A stretch of DNA of 47,721 nt from Alloprevotella sp. (GCA_017446765.1 JAFSQD010000072.1:1-47721); one strand, 5' to 3'. Shown: positions 14,433 to 23,905, counted from the stretch's first letter. Made by a program: numbers and translations. Notes: generated by a model not told the origin, from the letters alone.

Positions 14433-16508
14433 ATGTTTCAAACACGCATATTTCCCCGCACTTTGCGTTTCCTCCAGCCGGCCGGCACGTCACGTGGTGT
14501 ATATCTGGAAAGAAACATATGGTATGTCGCCGTTCGCTATGACGACGCAGGCCGCACTGCTTTCGGACTTGGTGAGTGTGCTCCGCTCTTCGACCTGAGC
14601 CCCGACTTCGACGCACGCTACGAGAAACGCCTCCATCAGGCCTGTAAGGAACTCGAGAAAAACGATGGAGCCCTCGACCGAGAGGCACTACGCCCCTACC
14701 CTTCCATCCTCTTCGGCCTCGAAACAGCATTACAATCCGCACGTGCCAGTCTACAAGGCGATATGTTTTGTCTCTACGACACTCCATTCACACAGGGAAT
14801 AGAGGGCATACGCATTAACGGACTCGTGTGGATGGGGTCAAAACAGAAAATGCTTGAGCGGATGGAGGAAAAGCTTTCTTCGGGTTTTTCTTGCATAAAA
14901 CTGAAAATCGGTGCCCTCGACTTTGATGCAGAATTAGAACTTATCCGCACATTACGCAGTCGCTACTCGCCCGAGACCGTAGAGCTACGAGTGGATGCCA
15001 ATGGTGCCTTTTCACCATCGGATGCCCTGGAAAAACTTAAACTTCTTGCACAATTCGGCATCCACAGCATTGAACAGCCAATCCGCAAAGGCCAATGGGC
15101 AGCTATGCGTAGCCTTTGCGAGGCATCGCCCCTCCCCATTGCCCTCGATGAAGAACTCATCGGCCTGCACTCACTGGAAGAAAAGCACAGGATGCTGTGC
15201 GATGTACGCCCTCAGTTCATCGTACTGAAGCCTTCGCTACATGGTGGCATTTCGGGATGTGAGGAATGGGTACAAGAGGCACGAAAGTTGGGCATAGGCT
15301 TTTGGGTGACAAGTGCTTTAGAAAGCAATATCGGCCTCAACGCTATTGCAGCCTGGAGTTCCACCCTCCCCGAGATGCCAGCCAGAGCCCAAGGATTAGG
15401 GACTGGACTACTGTTTGAACAGAATTTCGAAGGGACAGGACTCAGGATAGAAGGCGAAAGACTGTGGCGTGGTACCCAGAAAGATGCGCTCTTCCGCGAG
15501 CAAGTAAACCTCTTTCGGAGAAAATGGAACGATGAATCCACGACAATGCTTGTCAAAACCTCTGGCAGTACAGGTCGTCCCAAGGAAATCACCGTAGAAA
15601 AAACACGCATGAAGACAAGCGCTGAAACGACATGCTCCACATTACATCTAAGAAAGGGAAAGGATACCTGTCTGCTTTGCCTCCCCGTGGAGTATATTGC
15701 AGGAAAGATGCAATGCGTGCGTTCTTCGTTGTGGAACATGCCGCTCATCATTGCCACCCCCTCCTCTCATCCGCTTCTTGGCTTGCGTCGGTCGCCCGAC
15801 TTTGCTGCCATGACCCCCATGCAGGTATATGAAACCCTGCATGGTTCAAAACGCGAAATTCGCCTCCTGCGCGGCATCCGCCAGCTCATCATCGGGGGCG
15901 GGGCTATTTCCTCGGAACTTGCCGATTCCCTCAAGTCATTCCCCCATCATGTATGGAGCACCTATGGCATGACAGAGACTCTCTCCCACATTGCCCTGCG
16001 GAAACTAAACGGTGCCGAGGCAGCCGAAGCCTACACCCCCTTGAAGGGTGTCGAGGTCGCTACCGATGACAATGGCTGCCTCATGCTGAAGGCTGAGGTA
16101 GCAGGAGATGAATGGCTTCACACAAACGACTTGGCGGAGATTCTCCGCAACGGGACGTTTCGCATCCTCGGACGGCGCGACAACACTATCGTCACGGGCG
16201 GCATAAAACTGCAACTTGAACGTCTGGAAGAACGCCTTCGAAAACTGCCTATCCGCTTTTCGCTTACAGCCGTGCCCGACGCAAGCCTTGGCGAAAAGCT
16301 TGTCATGGTGTACGAAGCAAACCACCAGGAGGATGAAGCTCTGATAAAAGCGTACTGCCGCGAGCACCTTTCACGCCATGAAGTGCCTCGTTGTTTCATC
16401 GCAGTCGCCCAACTCCCTATGACACCTACAAGCAAGCCGAATCGTGCAGCCTTGAAACGTCTGGCTGCAACTTTCATGGACAAAAAAAGAAAGCCTGACA
16501 GACAATAA
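14433..16508 (+). CDS. menC-menE: O-succinylbenzoate synthase / O-succinylbenzoate-CoA ligase fusion (MenC-MenE)
   Basis: One uninterrupted frame of about 691 residues carries two consecutive enzymes of the pathway. Residues 1 to about 350 are an enolase-superfamily MenC, with the catalytic residues visible: Lys156 and Lys158 (KLKIG), Asp188 (VDANG), Glu214 (SIEQPI), Asp239 (LDEEL) and Lys266 (VLKPS). From about 365 the chain is a short acyl-CoA ligase: P-loop TSGSTGRPKE at 376-385, STYGMTETLSHIAL, TNDLAEI, LGRRDNTIVTGGIKLQLERLEE, and the C-terminal catalytic Lys region PMTPTSKPNRAALK. No stop or internal promoter separates the halves. Related Bacteroidales, as I recall, keep menC and menE as adjacent separate genes. 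The ATG at 14433 is chosen over an upstream TTG. Confidence 0.9.
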   Translation: MFQTRIFPRTLRFLQPAGTSRGVYLERNIWYVAVRYDDAGRTAFGLGECAPLFDLSPDFDARYEKRLHQACKELEKNDGALDREALRPYPSILFGLETALQSARASLQGDMFCLYDTPFTQGIEGIRINGLVWMGSKQKMLERMEEKLSSGFSCIKLKIGALDFDAELELIRTLRSRYSPETVELRVDANGAFSPSDALEKLKLLAQFGIHSIEQPIRKGQWAAMRSLCEASPLPIALDEELIGLHSLEEKHRMLCDVRPQFIVLKPSLHGGISGCEEWVQEARKLGIGFWVTSALESNIGLNAIAAWSSTLPEMPARAQGLGTGLLFEQNFEGTGLRIEGERLWRGTQKDALFREQVNLFRRKWNDESTTMLVKTSGSTGRPKEITVEKTRMKTSAETTCSTLHLRKGKDTCLLCLPVEYIAGKMQCVRSSLWNMPLIIATPSSHPLLGLRRSPDFAAMTPMQVYETLHGSKREIRLLRGIRQLIIGGGAISSELADSLKSFPHHVWSTYGMTETLSHIALRKLNGAEAAEAYTPLKGVEVATDDNGCLMLKAEVAGDEWLHTNDLAEILRNGTFRILGRRDNTIVTGGIKLQLERLEERLRKLPIRFSLTAVPDASLGEKLVMVYEANHQEDEALIKAYCREHLSRHEVPRCFIAVAQLPMTPTSKPNRAALKRLAATFMDKKRKPDRQ

Positions 16509-16560
16509 ATAATAATAACCTTTCGTTTCAAACTTATCAACAAATAAAAACCCAACAATC

Positions 16561-17334
16561 ATGAAAAATTATTTCGACCTTAAAGGTCAAGTTGCCATTG
16601 TTACAGGATGCTCAGGAGGCCTTGGCGTGCAGATGGCACGCGCTCTCGCCAATCAAGGGTGCAACATTGTCCCCATTGCACGCAGAATGGAAAAACTGGA
16701 AGAGGTGGCCGCAGAACTTCGTAAAGACTTCGGCGTAGAGGTCCTACCCATCCGCTGCGACATCACAAGTACTGAGATGGTGGAAGATGTGGTCCGCCAG
16801 ACCATGGAGCGTTTCGGCCGCATCGACATTCTCATCAACAACGCCGGCACTGGTGCTGTGGCTCCGGCAGAAGACATCACCGACCAGCAGTTTGACAATG
16901 AGATGCAGATTGACCTCTTTGGTACATTTAAGATGGCACGCGCCGTGGCTAAGCATGCCATGATTCCTGCCAAATATGGTCGCATCATCAACATCGCTTC
17001 CATGTATGGGCTTGTTGGAAACAAGATTGCTCCCTGCTCTCCTTATCATGCAGCCAAGGGGGGCGTTGTGAACCTCTCACGCGGCCTTGCCGCCGAGTGG
17101 GGAAAATATGGCATCACCGTGAACACCATATGCCCGGGCTACTTCTGGACGCCGCTCACGAAGGATACGCTTGAGACCGACTGGTTCAGTGAATACGCAA
17201 AGAATGCTATTCCTCAGGAGCGCTACGGCAACGAAGGCGAATTGGACACAACGGCCATTTTCCTCGCATCTCCCGCCTCCAGTTATGTGACGGGCGTGGC
17301 ACTTGCCGTTGATGGAGGCTACACATGCGTATAG
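16561..17334 (+). CDS. SDR family oxidoreductase, gluconate 5-dehydrogenase-like
   Basis: A 257-residue classical short-chain dehydrogenase. The nucleotide-binding TGCSGGLG is at residues 15-22, NNAGTG at about 93, and the catalytic set is Ser147, Tyr162 and Lys166 (SPYHAAKGG). CPGYFWTP follows, and the chain ends with SSYVTGVALAVDGGYTCV. Overall it is closest to the gluconate 5-dehydrogenase (IdnO) type, which interconverts gluconate and 5-ketogluconate, but SDR substrates cannot be fixed from sequence. It lies 52 bases after the menC-menE fusion on the same strand, so read-through is possible. There is no established link to menaquinone synthesis. Confidence 0.8.
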   Translation: MKNYFDLKGQVAIVTGCSGGLGVQMARALANQGCNIVPIARRMEKLEEVAAELRKDFGVEVLPIRCDITSTEMVEDVVRQTMERFGRIDILINNAGTGAVAPAEDITDQQFDNEMQIDLFGTFKMARAVAKHAMIPAKYGRIINIASMYGLVGNKIAPCSPYHAAKGGVVNLSRGLAAEWGKYGITVNTICPGYFWTPLTKDTLETDWFSEYAKNAIPQERYGNEGELDTTAIFLASPASSYVTGVALAVDGGYTCV

Positions 17335-17364
17335 CAACAACTTCTTACTTACCTACCTACCCGA

Positions 17365-17395
17365 GCGCGCTTTGCAACCAAGTTGCAAGGCGCGC
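17365..17395 (+). terminator. Strong dyad between the SDR gene and the P-ATPase gene
   Basis: Two perfect arm pairs, GCGCGC (17365-17370 with 17390-17395) and TTGCAA (17372-17377 with 17383-17388), enclose a 5-base loop with one T/G opposition. It can end SDR transcription, but the T run after it is delayed and belongs to the next promoter box (17400-17407). It may instead be an operator over the -33 region of the metal-pump promoter. Confidence 0.55.
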
Positions 17396-17399
17396 GTCG

Positions 17400-17407
17400 T
17401 ATTTTTG
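17400..17407 (+). promoter_or_regulatory. -7 promoter box (TATTTTTG) of the P-type ATPase
   Basis: Exact TAnnTTTG match 30 bases upstream of the ATG at 17438, immediately after the GCGCGC/TTGCAA dyad. Confidence 0.6.
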
Positions 17408-17437
17408 CCGGCACAAAACAATCAAAGATGCAAAAAT

Positions 17438-19387
17438 ATGGCTCACAAACACCATTGCTGCTGCGAATGCAGCACACACGAACACCACGAAACGCTTCAC
17501 GACCACAAGGAGCACGAAGCGCACGAAAGCAGAAATCGCTGGATAAGGATTGCACTTACGTCACTCCTCCTCGCTGTGGCCATTTTTATAGAGAAGACAT
17601 GCACACTGCCCACGTGGCAATTGCTGGTACTCTATCTCCCCTCCTACCTCCTGGCCGGATGGGGCACCTTGAGTGAGGCTTGGGAAGGCATTACCGAGGG
17701 GGATGTCTTCAATGAGAATTTTCTCATGACCGTAGCCACCATCGGGGCACTTTCCATCGGCTTCCTTCCTGGCGCAGAAGCACAGTTTGCAGAAGCCGTC
17801 TTTGTGATGCTTTTTTTCCAAGTGGGCGAGTTTTTTGAGGAGTATGCGGAAGGAAAAAGCCGACGTAGCATTGCCCACCTGACAGCCCTGCGCCCCGACG
17901 TAGTGCACACAGACGAAGGCGACATGAAACCGGAAGAGGTCATGCCGGGAACCATCATCACAGTGAAAGCAGGCGAACGCATACCGCTAGATGGTATCAT
18001 CGTGGATGGCACCACCACCCTTGACACAGCGGCACTGACGGGCGAAAGCATGCCACCCACAGCAACCATTGAGGATAATGTCTGTGCTGGATGCGTAAAC
18101 CTCACGGGGGTGATACGTATGCGCACGACAAAGACGCTCACTGAGAGTGCCGTACAGAAAATCATACACCTTGTAGAACATGCCGCCGACCGCAAGTCGC
18201 AGAGCGAGACCTTCATTCGAAGGTTTGCACGCATCTACACTCCCGTAGTCGTACTGGTGGCTATTGGCGTTGCTACCCTTCCGCCCCTTTTCTGCTCCTC
18301 TTTCTCTGCAGCATTTCCCACGTGGCTTTATCGTTCCTTGATGTTCCTCGTGGTGTCATGCCCCTGTGCCCTCGTAATCAGTGTTCCTCTGACATTCTTT
18401 GGCGGCATTGGAGGTGCTTCGCGCCAGGGAATACTCGTAAAAGGAAGCAGCTTCATGGATGCCTTATCCCGCATAAACACCATCGTTTTTGACAAGACAG
18501 GAACGCTTACGAGCGGGCGCTTTGTCGTGAGTGCTGTCCATCCTGACAAATGTGATGAACGCCACCTTCTCCACCTTGCCGCACACGTAGAACACCATAC
18601 CACCCATCCTATCGGGGCTGCTCTGCGTGCCGCCTTCCCCGAGGAAGCTACTGACGGCTGCATCGTTAGCAACGTGGAAGAGATTGCCGGAAAGGGTATT
18701 CGTGCCAGAGTGGGAAGAGATGATATTTGCGTAGGAAACGAACTATTGATGGAGGCCGTAGGAGCAGAATGGCACCCGTGCTCACATGTCGGCACCATCA
18801 TCCACGTGGCTATCAATGGTACCTATGCCGGCCATATCGTCATTCGCGACATGGTAAAGCCCGACAGCAGCAAAGCCATCGCTCGCCTGCGTGCTCTTGG
18901 CGTAAGCCGCTGCGTTATGCTTACAGGAGACCGTGAGGAGGTAGCTGCCGATGTGGCTAAGGAACTGGGACTGTCTGAGTATTGCGCCGCACTTCTACCT
19001 CCAGACAAGGTTGACATCGTTGAGCGTATGCTAACCGAACGCCCAAAGGGTAATACATTAGCTTTCGTGGGTGACGGCATCAATGATGCACCCGCTTTGG
19101 CCCGTGCAGATGTGGGCATCGCCATGGGAGGAATGGGAAGCGATGCTTCAATTGATGCGGCTGACGTGGTGCTTATGGACGATAGCCCCTCTCGCATCGT
19201 AACGGCCATAGAAGTGGCTCGTCGCACAATCTCCATCGCCCGTCAAAACATTGTCTTTGCTATTGCCATAAAAGTGGCAGTATTGATCCTCGCCGTTCTT
19301 GGATATGCGACACTCCCGATGGCAGTCTTTGCCGATGTAGGCGTGATGGTACTGGCCGTCCTCAATGCCATGCGTGCCCTACGCTGA
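17438..19387 (+). CDS. Heavy-metal P-type ATPase (Zn/Cd/Pb type)
   Basis: A 649-residue P1B-type efflux pump in the inner membrane. The actuator TGES is at 201-204, the metal-site CPC at 308-310 in the membrane, the phosphorylated Asp in DKTGT at 352-356, the HP motif at 390-391 and the hinge GDGINDAPA at 545-552. The last helix has the Asp (FADVGVM) usual for Zn/Cd pumps. There is no folded HMA domain; instead the first 30 residues are a His/Cys-rich tail with HKHHCCCEC and several HxH or HE repeats, probably a metal-binding sensor segment. The ATG at 17438 is chosen because the promoter lies inside the longer open frame. Metal specificity is inferred from CPC plus the last-helix Asp. Confidence 0.92.
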   Translation: MAHKHHCCCECSTHEHHETLHDHKEHEAHESRNRWIRIALTSLLLAVAIFIEKTCTLPTWQLLVLYLPSYLLAGWGTLSEAWEGITEGDVFNENFLMTVATIGALSIGFLPGAEAQFAEAVFVMLFFQVGEFFEEYAEGKSRRSIAHLTALRPDVVHTDEGDMKPEEVMPGTIITVKAGERIPLDGIIVDGTTTLDTAALTGESMPPTATIEDNVCAGCVNLTGVIRMRTTKTLTESAVQKIIHLVEHAADRKSQSETFIRRFARIYTPVVVLVAIGVATLPPLFCSSFSAAFPTWLYRSLMFLVVSCPCALVISVPLTFFGGIGGASRQGILVKGSSFMDALSRINTIVFDKTGTLTSGRFVVSAVHPDKCDERHLLHLAAHVEHHTTHPIGAALRAAFPEEATDGCIVSNVEEIAGKGIRARVGRDDICVGNELLMEAVGAEWHPCSHVGTIIHVAINGTYAGHIVIRDMVKPDSSKAIARLRALGVSRCVMLTGDREEVAADVAKELGLSEYCAALLPPDKVDIVERMLTERPKGNTLAFVGDGINDAPALARADVGIAMGGMGSDASIDAADVVLMDDSPSRIVTAIEVARRTISIARQNIVFAIAIKVAVLILAVLGYATLPMAVFADVGVMVLAVLNAMRALR

Positions 19388-19431
19388 TACTTGTTTTCCT
19401 AAACAGCATGCGTTTTCCAAAAAAAATGTTC

Positions 19432-19439
19432 TATCTTTG
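19432..19439 (+). promoter_or_regulatory. -7 promoter box (TATCTTTG) of the beta-galactosidase gene
   Basis: Exact TAnnTTTG match 31 bases before the ATG, with a TTTT at about -33. Confidence 0.65.
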
Positions 19440-19470
19440 CTCGCAAAACAAATAATCACTCAAAGAAGAT

Positions 19471-22400
19471 ATGAATCTGAAACGCATGCTTACAGTTTTT
19501 GGGTTGTCGCTTTTCACCACAGCCATGTGTGTGGCACAGCCGTTGAAAGGGTATTACTACGGTAACGACAGTGCTCCTACGGGTTGGGAATGGCAAAGTC
19601 CCGATTCCTTGGGATACAACAAGTTACAGCCACACGCATACTTTTTTAACTTCGCCGATCGCGAAACAGCCCAGCGTGTGCTTCCCAAGCATTCCAAGTT
19701 TGTACAGAGCTTGACCGACAAGAAGTGGCGCTTCCATTGGGCCAAGCAACCCTCGGAACGTCCACAGGACTTCTTCCGTCCGGAATATGACGACTCGGGA
19801 TGGGCCGAGGAGTGGCTTCCCATGTCGTGGAACGTAGCTGGGCGCCAGCCGGACGGCACATGGAAATATGGCCGCCCCATCTACAGCAACCAACGCGTCA
19901 TCTTTCAGCACCATCTCGCGATAGACGACTGGAAGGGTGGTGTCATGCGGTCGGCACCGAAAGACTGGCTCGTCAGCGAGTTTCCGAACGAAGTGGGCTC
20001 CTACCGCCGCACCTTTACTGTACCCGAAGAGTGGAAAAACCACAAAGTATATATCAACTTCGATGGTGTCGACTCGTTCTTCTATCTTTGGATCAACGGC
20101 AAGTACGTAGGCTTTGCCAAGAACTCGCGCAACCTTGCCGAGTTTGACATAACCCCTTTCCTTAAATCTAAAGGTGAAAATGTCGTGGCAGTGGAAGTGT
20201 ATCGTAACTGCGACGGCTCCTTCCTGGAGAGCCAGGACATGTTCCGCCTGCCAGGCATCTACCGCAACGTCTATCTGACGGCGAAACCTAAAGTGCAAGT
20301 GTCCGACGTGGTGGCCATACCTTCCTATGAGGACCTTGCTTGCACCCACGCCTTGCTCAACGTAACGGCTACGGTGCAGAATCTGACGAAGAAAGCCGCT
20401 GACGTGTCTGTTGCCTATTCCCTCTACGAGGTACAGCTCTATGGCGATGCCACAACACCTACGGACATTTCCAGCCGTACAGCCTTTACCCGCCTTGATG
20501 AGAACGGCACCCTGCAACTGAAGACCGAGATCCATGCCGGCGAGGCTGTAAAGCCTTGGTCGGCTGAGTGCCCGCAACGCTACGTGCTCGTGGGAGAATT
20601 GCTGGACAAAAAAGGACAAGTCCTGCAGACATTCTCTACCTATATAGGCTTCCGTCAGGGAGGACTCTACAACGTGGCAGCCGCTGACGACGAGTTCGGA
20701 CGTGCAGGGCGCTACTTCCTGCTCAACGGTAAGCCTGTCAAGATGAAGGGTGTCAACCGCCACGAGACCAGTCGCAGCAGGGGACATGCCATTGACCGCT
20801 ACCAGATGGAGCACGAAGTAATGCTCATGAAGCGAGGCAACATCAACCACGTCCGCAACAGCCACTATCCCAACGACCCTTATTGGTACTACCTTTGTGA
20901 CAAGTACGGCATCATGCTCGAAGACGAGGCTAACATTGAGAGCCATGAATACTACTACGAACGCGAAAGCCTCAGCCACGTCAAGGAGTTCCGCAACATG
21001 CACGTGGCACGCAACATGGAAATGGTACGTGCCCACGTGAACCATCCCAGCATCCTCATTTGGAGCCTCGGAAACGAAGCCGGACCCGGCAAGAATTTCA
21101 AGGATGCCTACGATGCCATCAAGGCTTTTGACCAAAGCCGCCCCATACAGTACGAGCGCGATACAAATTCCGAAATTGTCGACTTCTTCTCCAACCAGTA
21201 TCCCCCTGTCAATTGGGTGCGCGCAGCCTGCGATGGCAAGGTCAGCATCAAGTATCCCATGCACATCTCCGAGTATGCCCACTCCATGGGCAATGCCCTG
21301 GGCAACCTGGTGGACTATTGGGATGCCATTGAGAGTAGCAACCTTTGCATGGGCGGTGCCATCTGGGACTGGGTGGACCAGGCGCTCATAGCCTACGACC
21401 CCCAGACGGGGAAAAGCTACAACGGCTATGGGGGTGACTTCCGCGACAAGCCCAACGACGGCATGTTCTGCATGAACGGCATCATGCGCCCCGACCATTC
21501 CGCCAAGCCACAATACTATGAGGTCAAGAAGGTCTACCAGAACGTAGCTGTCAGCATGGCCGATGCACAGACGGCCACCATCGAAATCTTCAACAAAAAC
21601 TACTTCACAGACCTCTCGGCCTACGATGTCTATTGGAGCCTTTGGAAAAACGGCGAAGTGGTAAAGGGCGGCAAGCCCTGTCCCAAGGTGGACGAAGAGC
21701 TCGGCAGCTATACGCATGGCAAGTTCATCCGTAAGATGCTCGGCGTAACGCCCGACGGGCGTATGATGGTTCACCAGCAGTTGCAACGGGTGGAAGGAGC
21801 CGAAAGCATCGGCCCGCGCCAACGCCAGCAGTTCCGCCTTGACATCGACCCCTCCGCGCTCGACCCCTCCGCCGAATACTTCGTGGAGGTGCAGTTCTGC
21901 CTTAAGGATGCCAAGCCGTGGGCCGAGGAAGGCTATGTACAGATGGAGGAGCAACTCCCCTTGAAATCCGCCGACATGGCAAAGGCTCCCGTAGGAGACA
22001 TGCCTCAGAAACCTGCTCCGAGCCTCTCCACGGCTGACGGACAACTCATCCTTACGGGTGAAGGCTTTGAGATAGCCTTTGACCAACAGACTGGTGCCCT
22101 CGTGGGCTATCGCCATGGCGACGTAGGCTACATTGCCGACGGCAATGGCCTCGTACTCGATGCCTTCCGCGCTCCCACCGACAACGACAACTGGGCCGCA
22201 AGCGCATGGGTGGAAAATGGTCTCGACCGCCTCAAGCACAAAGTGGTGGACTACGAGACCACCTCGCAGCCCGACGGTCGCACCTTCGTGCACTTCATGG
22301 TGGAAAGCAAAGCCGACCACGCCGCACGCCTTGTCTATTCCAACCGCGACCGCAATCCTGAGGATGTCTACACCGTCGTGGAAGACAAGAGCCGCACGTG

Positions 22401-23703
22401 CGACTTCAAGTTCACGACCCATCAGGTCTACACCATCTATCCCGACGGCGCCATCGAGCTGCAGGCCGCCATCACGAGCAACAATCCCTCCCTCGACCTG
22501 CCGCGCATAGGCTACAGCATGACCATGCCAAAGGATTTCAAAAACTACACCTACTACGGACGTGGCCCCGAGAACAACTATACCGACCGCAAGACGGGGC
22601 AGTTCATCGAGGTTCATCAACGGCGCGTGACTCAGGATTTCCCCCTACCCAAGCCGCAGGCTATGGGCAACCGCGAAGAAGTGCGCTGGTGTCAGCTGAC
22701 CAATAGCAAGGGCGACGGACTGCTCATCACGCCCACCGTCAACAGCGATGCCACGGCCGCTGTCCCCACCATGAGCTGCTCTGCCCTCCCCTATACGCAG
22801 CAAGAGCTCATGGGTGCTGCCCATCCCTACCAGCTACCTGCCAGCCAGGGCACCGTGCTCCATCTCGATGCCAAGGTGACAGGACTGGGAGGTAACAGCT
22901 GCGGACAAGGAGGCCCCCTCGGTCCCGACCGTGTGAAAGCAGGCGGTCACCGTTTCGGCTTCACCATCACGCCCCTGCACGGCGTAGAGGAGCCCGACCC
23001 CCTCATGCAAAAAACCGACGCCAAGGTACTTCCGCTCCCAAGGTCTCAGGGCGGAGCCTCCGCCCCCATCCTCGCCACGCAGGACCGCCTGGGCAACGTT
23101 ACCCTCACGACCTCGGCCAAGGGGCAGCTGATGTATTCCCTCGGCGACGGCAAGCCGCAGGCCTATGCAGCCCCCTTTGCCTTCCGCCAGGGAGGCAAGC
23201 TAAAAGCTTGGATCATGCAGACGGACAACAATCCCACGGCCGACCAGCTCTTCGCCTTTACCTATCATTTTGAGGAGATTCCCAATACAGTGCCCCTCGA
23301 AGTCGTCTACGTCAGCAGCTTCGAACCTGGCGAAGGCGATGCCTCCCACCTCACAGACGGCGATCCCCGCACAATCTGGCACACACAGTATGGCGTGACG
23401 CTCGCCAAATTTCCCCATTGGGTGGACTTTGATGCCGCCGGTGAGCAGCGGCTGAAAGGCTTCGTCTATACGCCGCGCACCGACAGCCCCAATGGCTACG
23501 TCAAGGATTACGAAATCTACGTGTCCTCCGACAACAAAACATGGAACAAGGTGCACGCCGGAACCTTCGTGCGCAACGGCCGCCCACAGCGCGTCATGTT
23601 TGGCCAGCCTGTTCTCGCACGCTACATCCGCTTCTATGCCCTCAGCGAGCAGGGCGGTGCTGAATATGCCAGTGGCGCCGAGTTCAGCGTTATCGTAGAA
23701 TAG
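19471..23703 (+). CDS. Secreted multidomain GH2 beta-galactosidase
   Basis: A 1410-residue exported glycoside hydrolase. A signal peptide (residues 1-22, ending MCVAQ) is followed by the LacZ-type domain order: sugar-binding jelly roll (FDGVDSFFYLWINGKYVGF), Ig-like domain, and TIM barrel with acid/base Glu536 in WSLGNEAG and nucleophile Glu601 in ISEYAHSMGN. Then comes the LacZ small-chain beta-sandwich (FRAPTDNDNWAAS, YYGRGPENNYTDRKTG). After about residue 1180 it carries an FN3/CHB_HEX_C-like module (YSLGDGKPQAYAAPFAFRQGGKLKAW) and a C-terminal F5/8 type C (discoidin) module (LTDGDPRTIWHTQYG through RYIRFYALSEQGG). It likely removes terminal beta-galactose from glycans in the periplasm or at the surface. 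No susC/susD pair is adjacent, so it is not in an evident polysaccharide-utilisation locus. Confidence 0.93.
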   Translation: MNLKRMLTVFGLSLFTTAMCVAQPLKGYYYGNDSAPTGWEWQSPDSLGYNKLQPHAYFFNFADRETAQRVLPKHSKFVQSLTDKKWRFHWAKQPSERPQDFFRPEYDDSGWAEEWLPMSWNVAGRQPDGTWKYGRPIYSNQRVIFQHHLAIDDWKGGVMRSAPKDWLVSEFPNEVGSYRRTFTVPEEWKNHKVYINFDGVDSFFYLWINGKYVGFAKNSRNLAEFDITPFLKSKGENVVAVEVYRNCDGSFLESQDMFRLPGIYRNVYLTAKPKVQVSDVVAIPSYEDLACTHALLNVTATVQNLTKKAADVSVAYSLYEVQLYGDATTPTDISSRTAFTRLDENGTLQLKTEIHAGEAVKPWSAECPQRYVLVGELLDKKGQVLQTFSTYIGFRQGGLYNVAAADDEFGRAGRYFLLNGKPVKMKGVNRHETSRSRGHAIDRYQMEHEVMLMKRGNINHVRNSHYPNDPYWYYLCDKYGIMLEDEANIESHEYYYERESLSHVKEFRNMHVARNMEMVRAHVNHPSILIWSLGNEAGPGKNFKDAYDAIKAFDQSRPIQYERDTNSEIVDFFSNQYPPVNWVRAACDGKVSIKYPMHISEYAHSMGNALGNLVDYWDAIESSNLCMGGAIWDWVDQALIAYDPQTGKSYNGYGGDFRDKPNDGMFCMNGIMRPDHSAKPQYYEVKKVYQNVAVSMADAQTATIEIFNKNYFTDLSAYDVYWSLWKNGEVVKGGKPCPKVDEELGSYTHGKFIRKMLGVTPDGRMMVHQQLQRVEGAESIGPRQRQQFRLDIDPSALDPSAEYFVEVQFCLKDAKPWAEEGYVQMEEQLPLKSADMAKAPVGDMPQKPAPSLSTADGQLILTGEGFEIAFDQQTGALVGYRHGDVGYIADGNGLVLDAFRAPTDNDNWAASAWVENGLDRLKHKVVDYETTSQPDGRTFVHFMVESKADHAARLVYSNRDRNPEDVYTVVEDKSRTCDFKFTTHQVYTIYPDGAIELQAAITSNNPSLDLPRIGYSMTMPKDFKNYTYYGRGPENNYTDRKTGQFIEVHQRRVTQDFPLPKPQAMGNREEVRWCQLTNSKGDGLLITPTVNSDATAAVPTMSCSALPYTQQELMGAAHPYQLPASQGTVLHLDAKVTGLGGNSCGQGGPLGPDRVKAGGHRFGFTITPLHGVEEPDPLMQKTDAKVLPLPRSQGGASAPILATQDRLGNVTLTTSAKGQLMYSLGDGKPQAYAAPFAFRQGGKLKAWIMQTDNNPTADQLFAFTYHFEEIPNTVPLEVVYVSSFEPGEGDASHLTDGDPRTIWHTQYGVTLAKFPHWVDFDAAGEQRLKGFVYTPRTDSPNGYVKDYEIYVSSDNKTWNKVHAGTFVRNGRPQRVMFGQPVLARYIRFYALSEQGGAEYASGAEFSVIVE

Positions 23704-23732
23704 CAGAGGCACCCCTGCACCCCTGACGACCT

Positions 23733-23767
23733 CCGTGGAGCCGAGACTGTCGGCTCCACGGTTTTTT
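23733..23767 (+). terminator. Rho-independent terminator of the beta-galactosidase gene
   Basis: Perfect 12-bp stem (CCGTGGAGCCGA at 23733-23744 with TCGGCTCCACGG at 23750-23761), 5-base loop, then TTTTTT. Confidence 0.95.
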
Positions 23768-23905
23768 CATCCTTTCATCACGAAGCATGCATCTGGCAAG
23801 TTGCAAAGAGAAAGGCACCACACCGATATGCCCCGAAAGAGAGACCACGCAGAGTGGCGACAGCCTAAGGCTCCTATTTTGGGAAAAAATGTTTATGACG
23901 AAAAA

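Noticed and set aside
16561..17334. SDR gene as an additional menaquinone-pathway enzyme
   Set aside because: It follows the men genes, but its closest resemblance is to gluconate 5-dehydrogenases and no step in the known pathway needs it.
19624..22620. 998-codon open frame antisense to the beta-galactosidase gene
   Set aside because: It mirrors the codon structure of a strongly coding, GC-biased gene, has no signal, domain or promoter, and the sense strand encodes an unmistakable GH2 enzyme.
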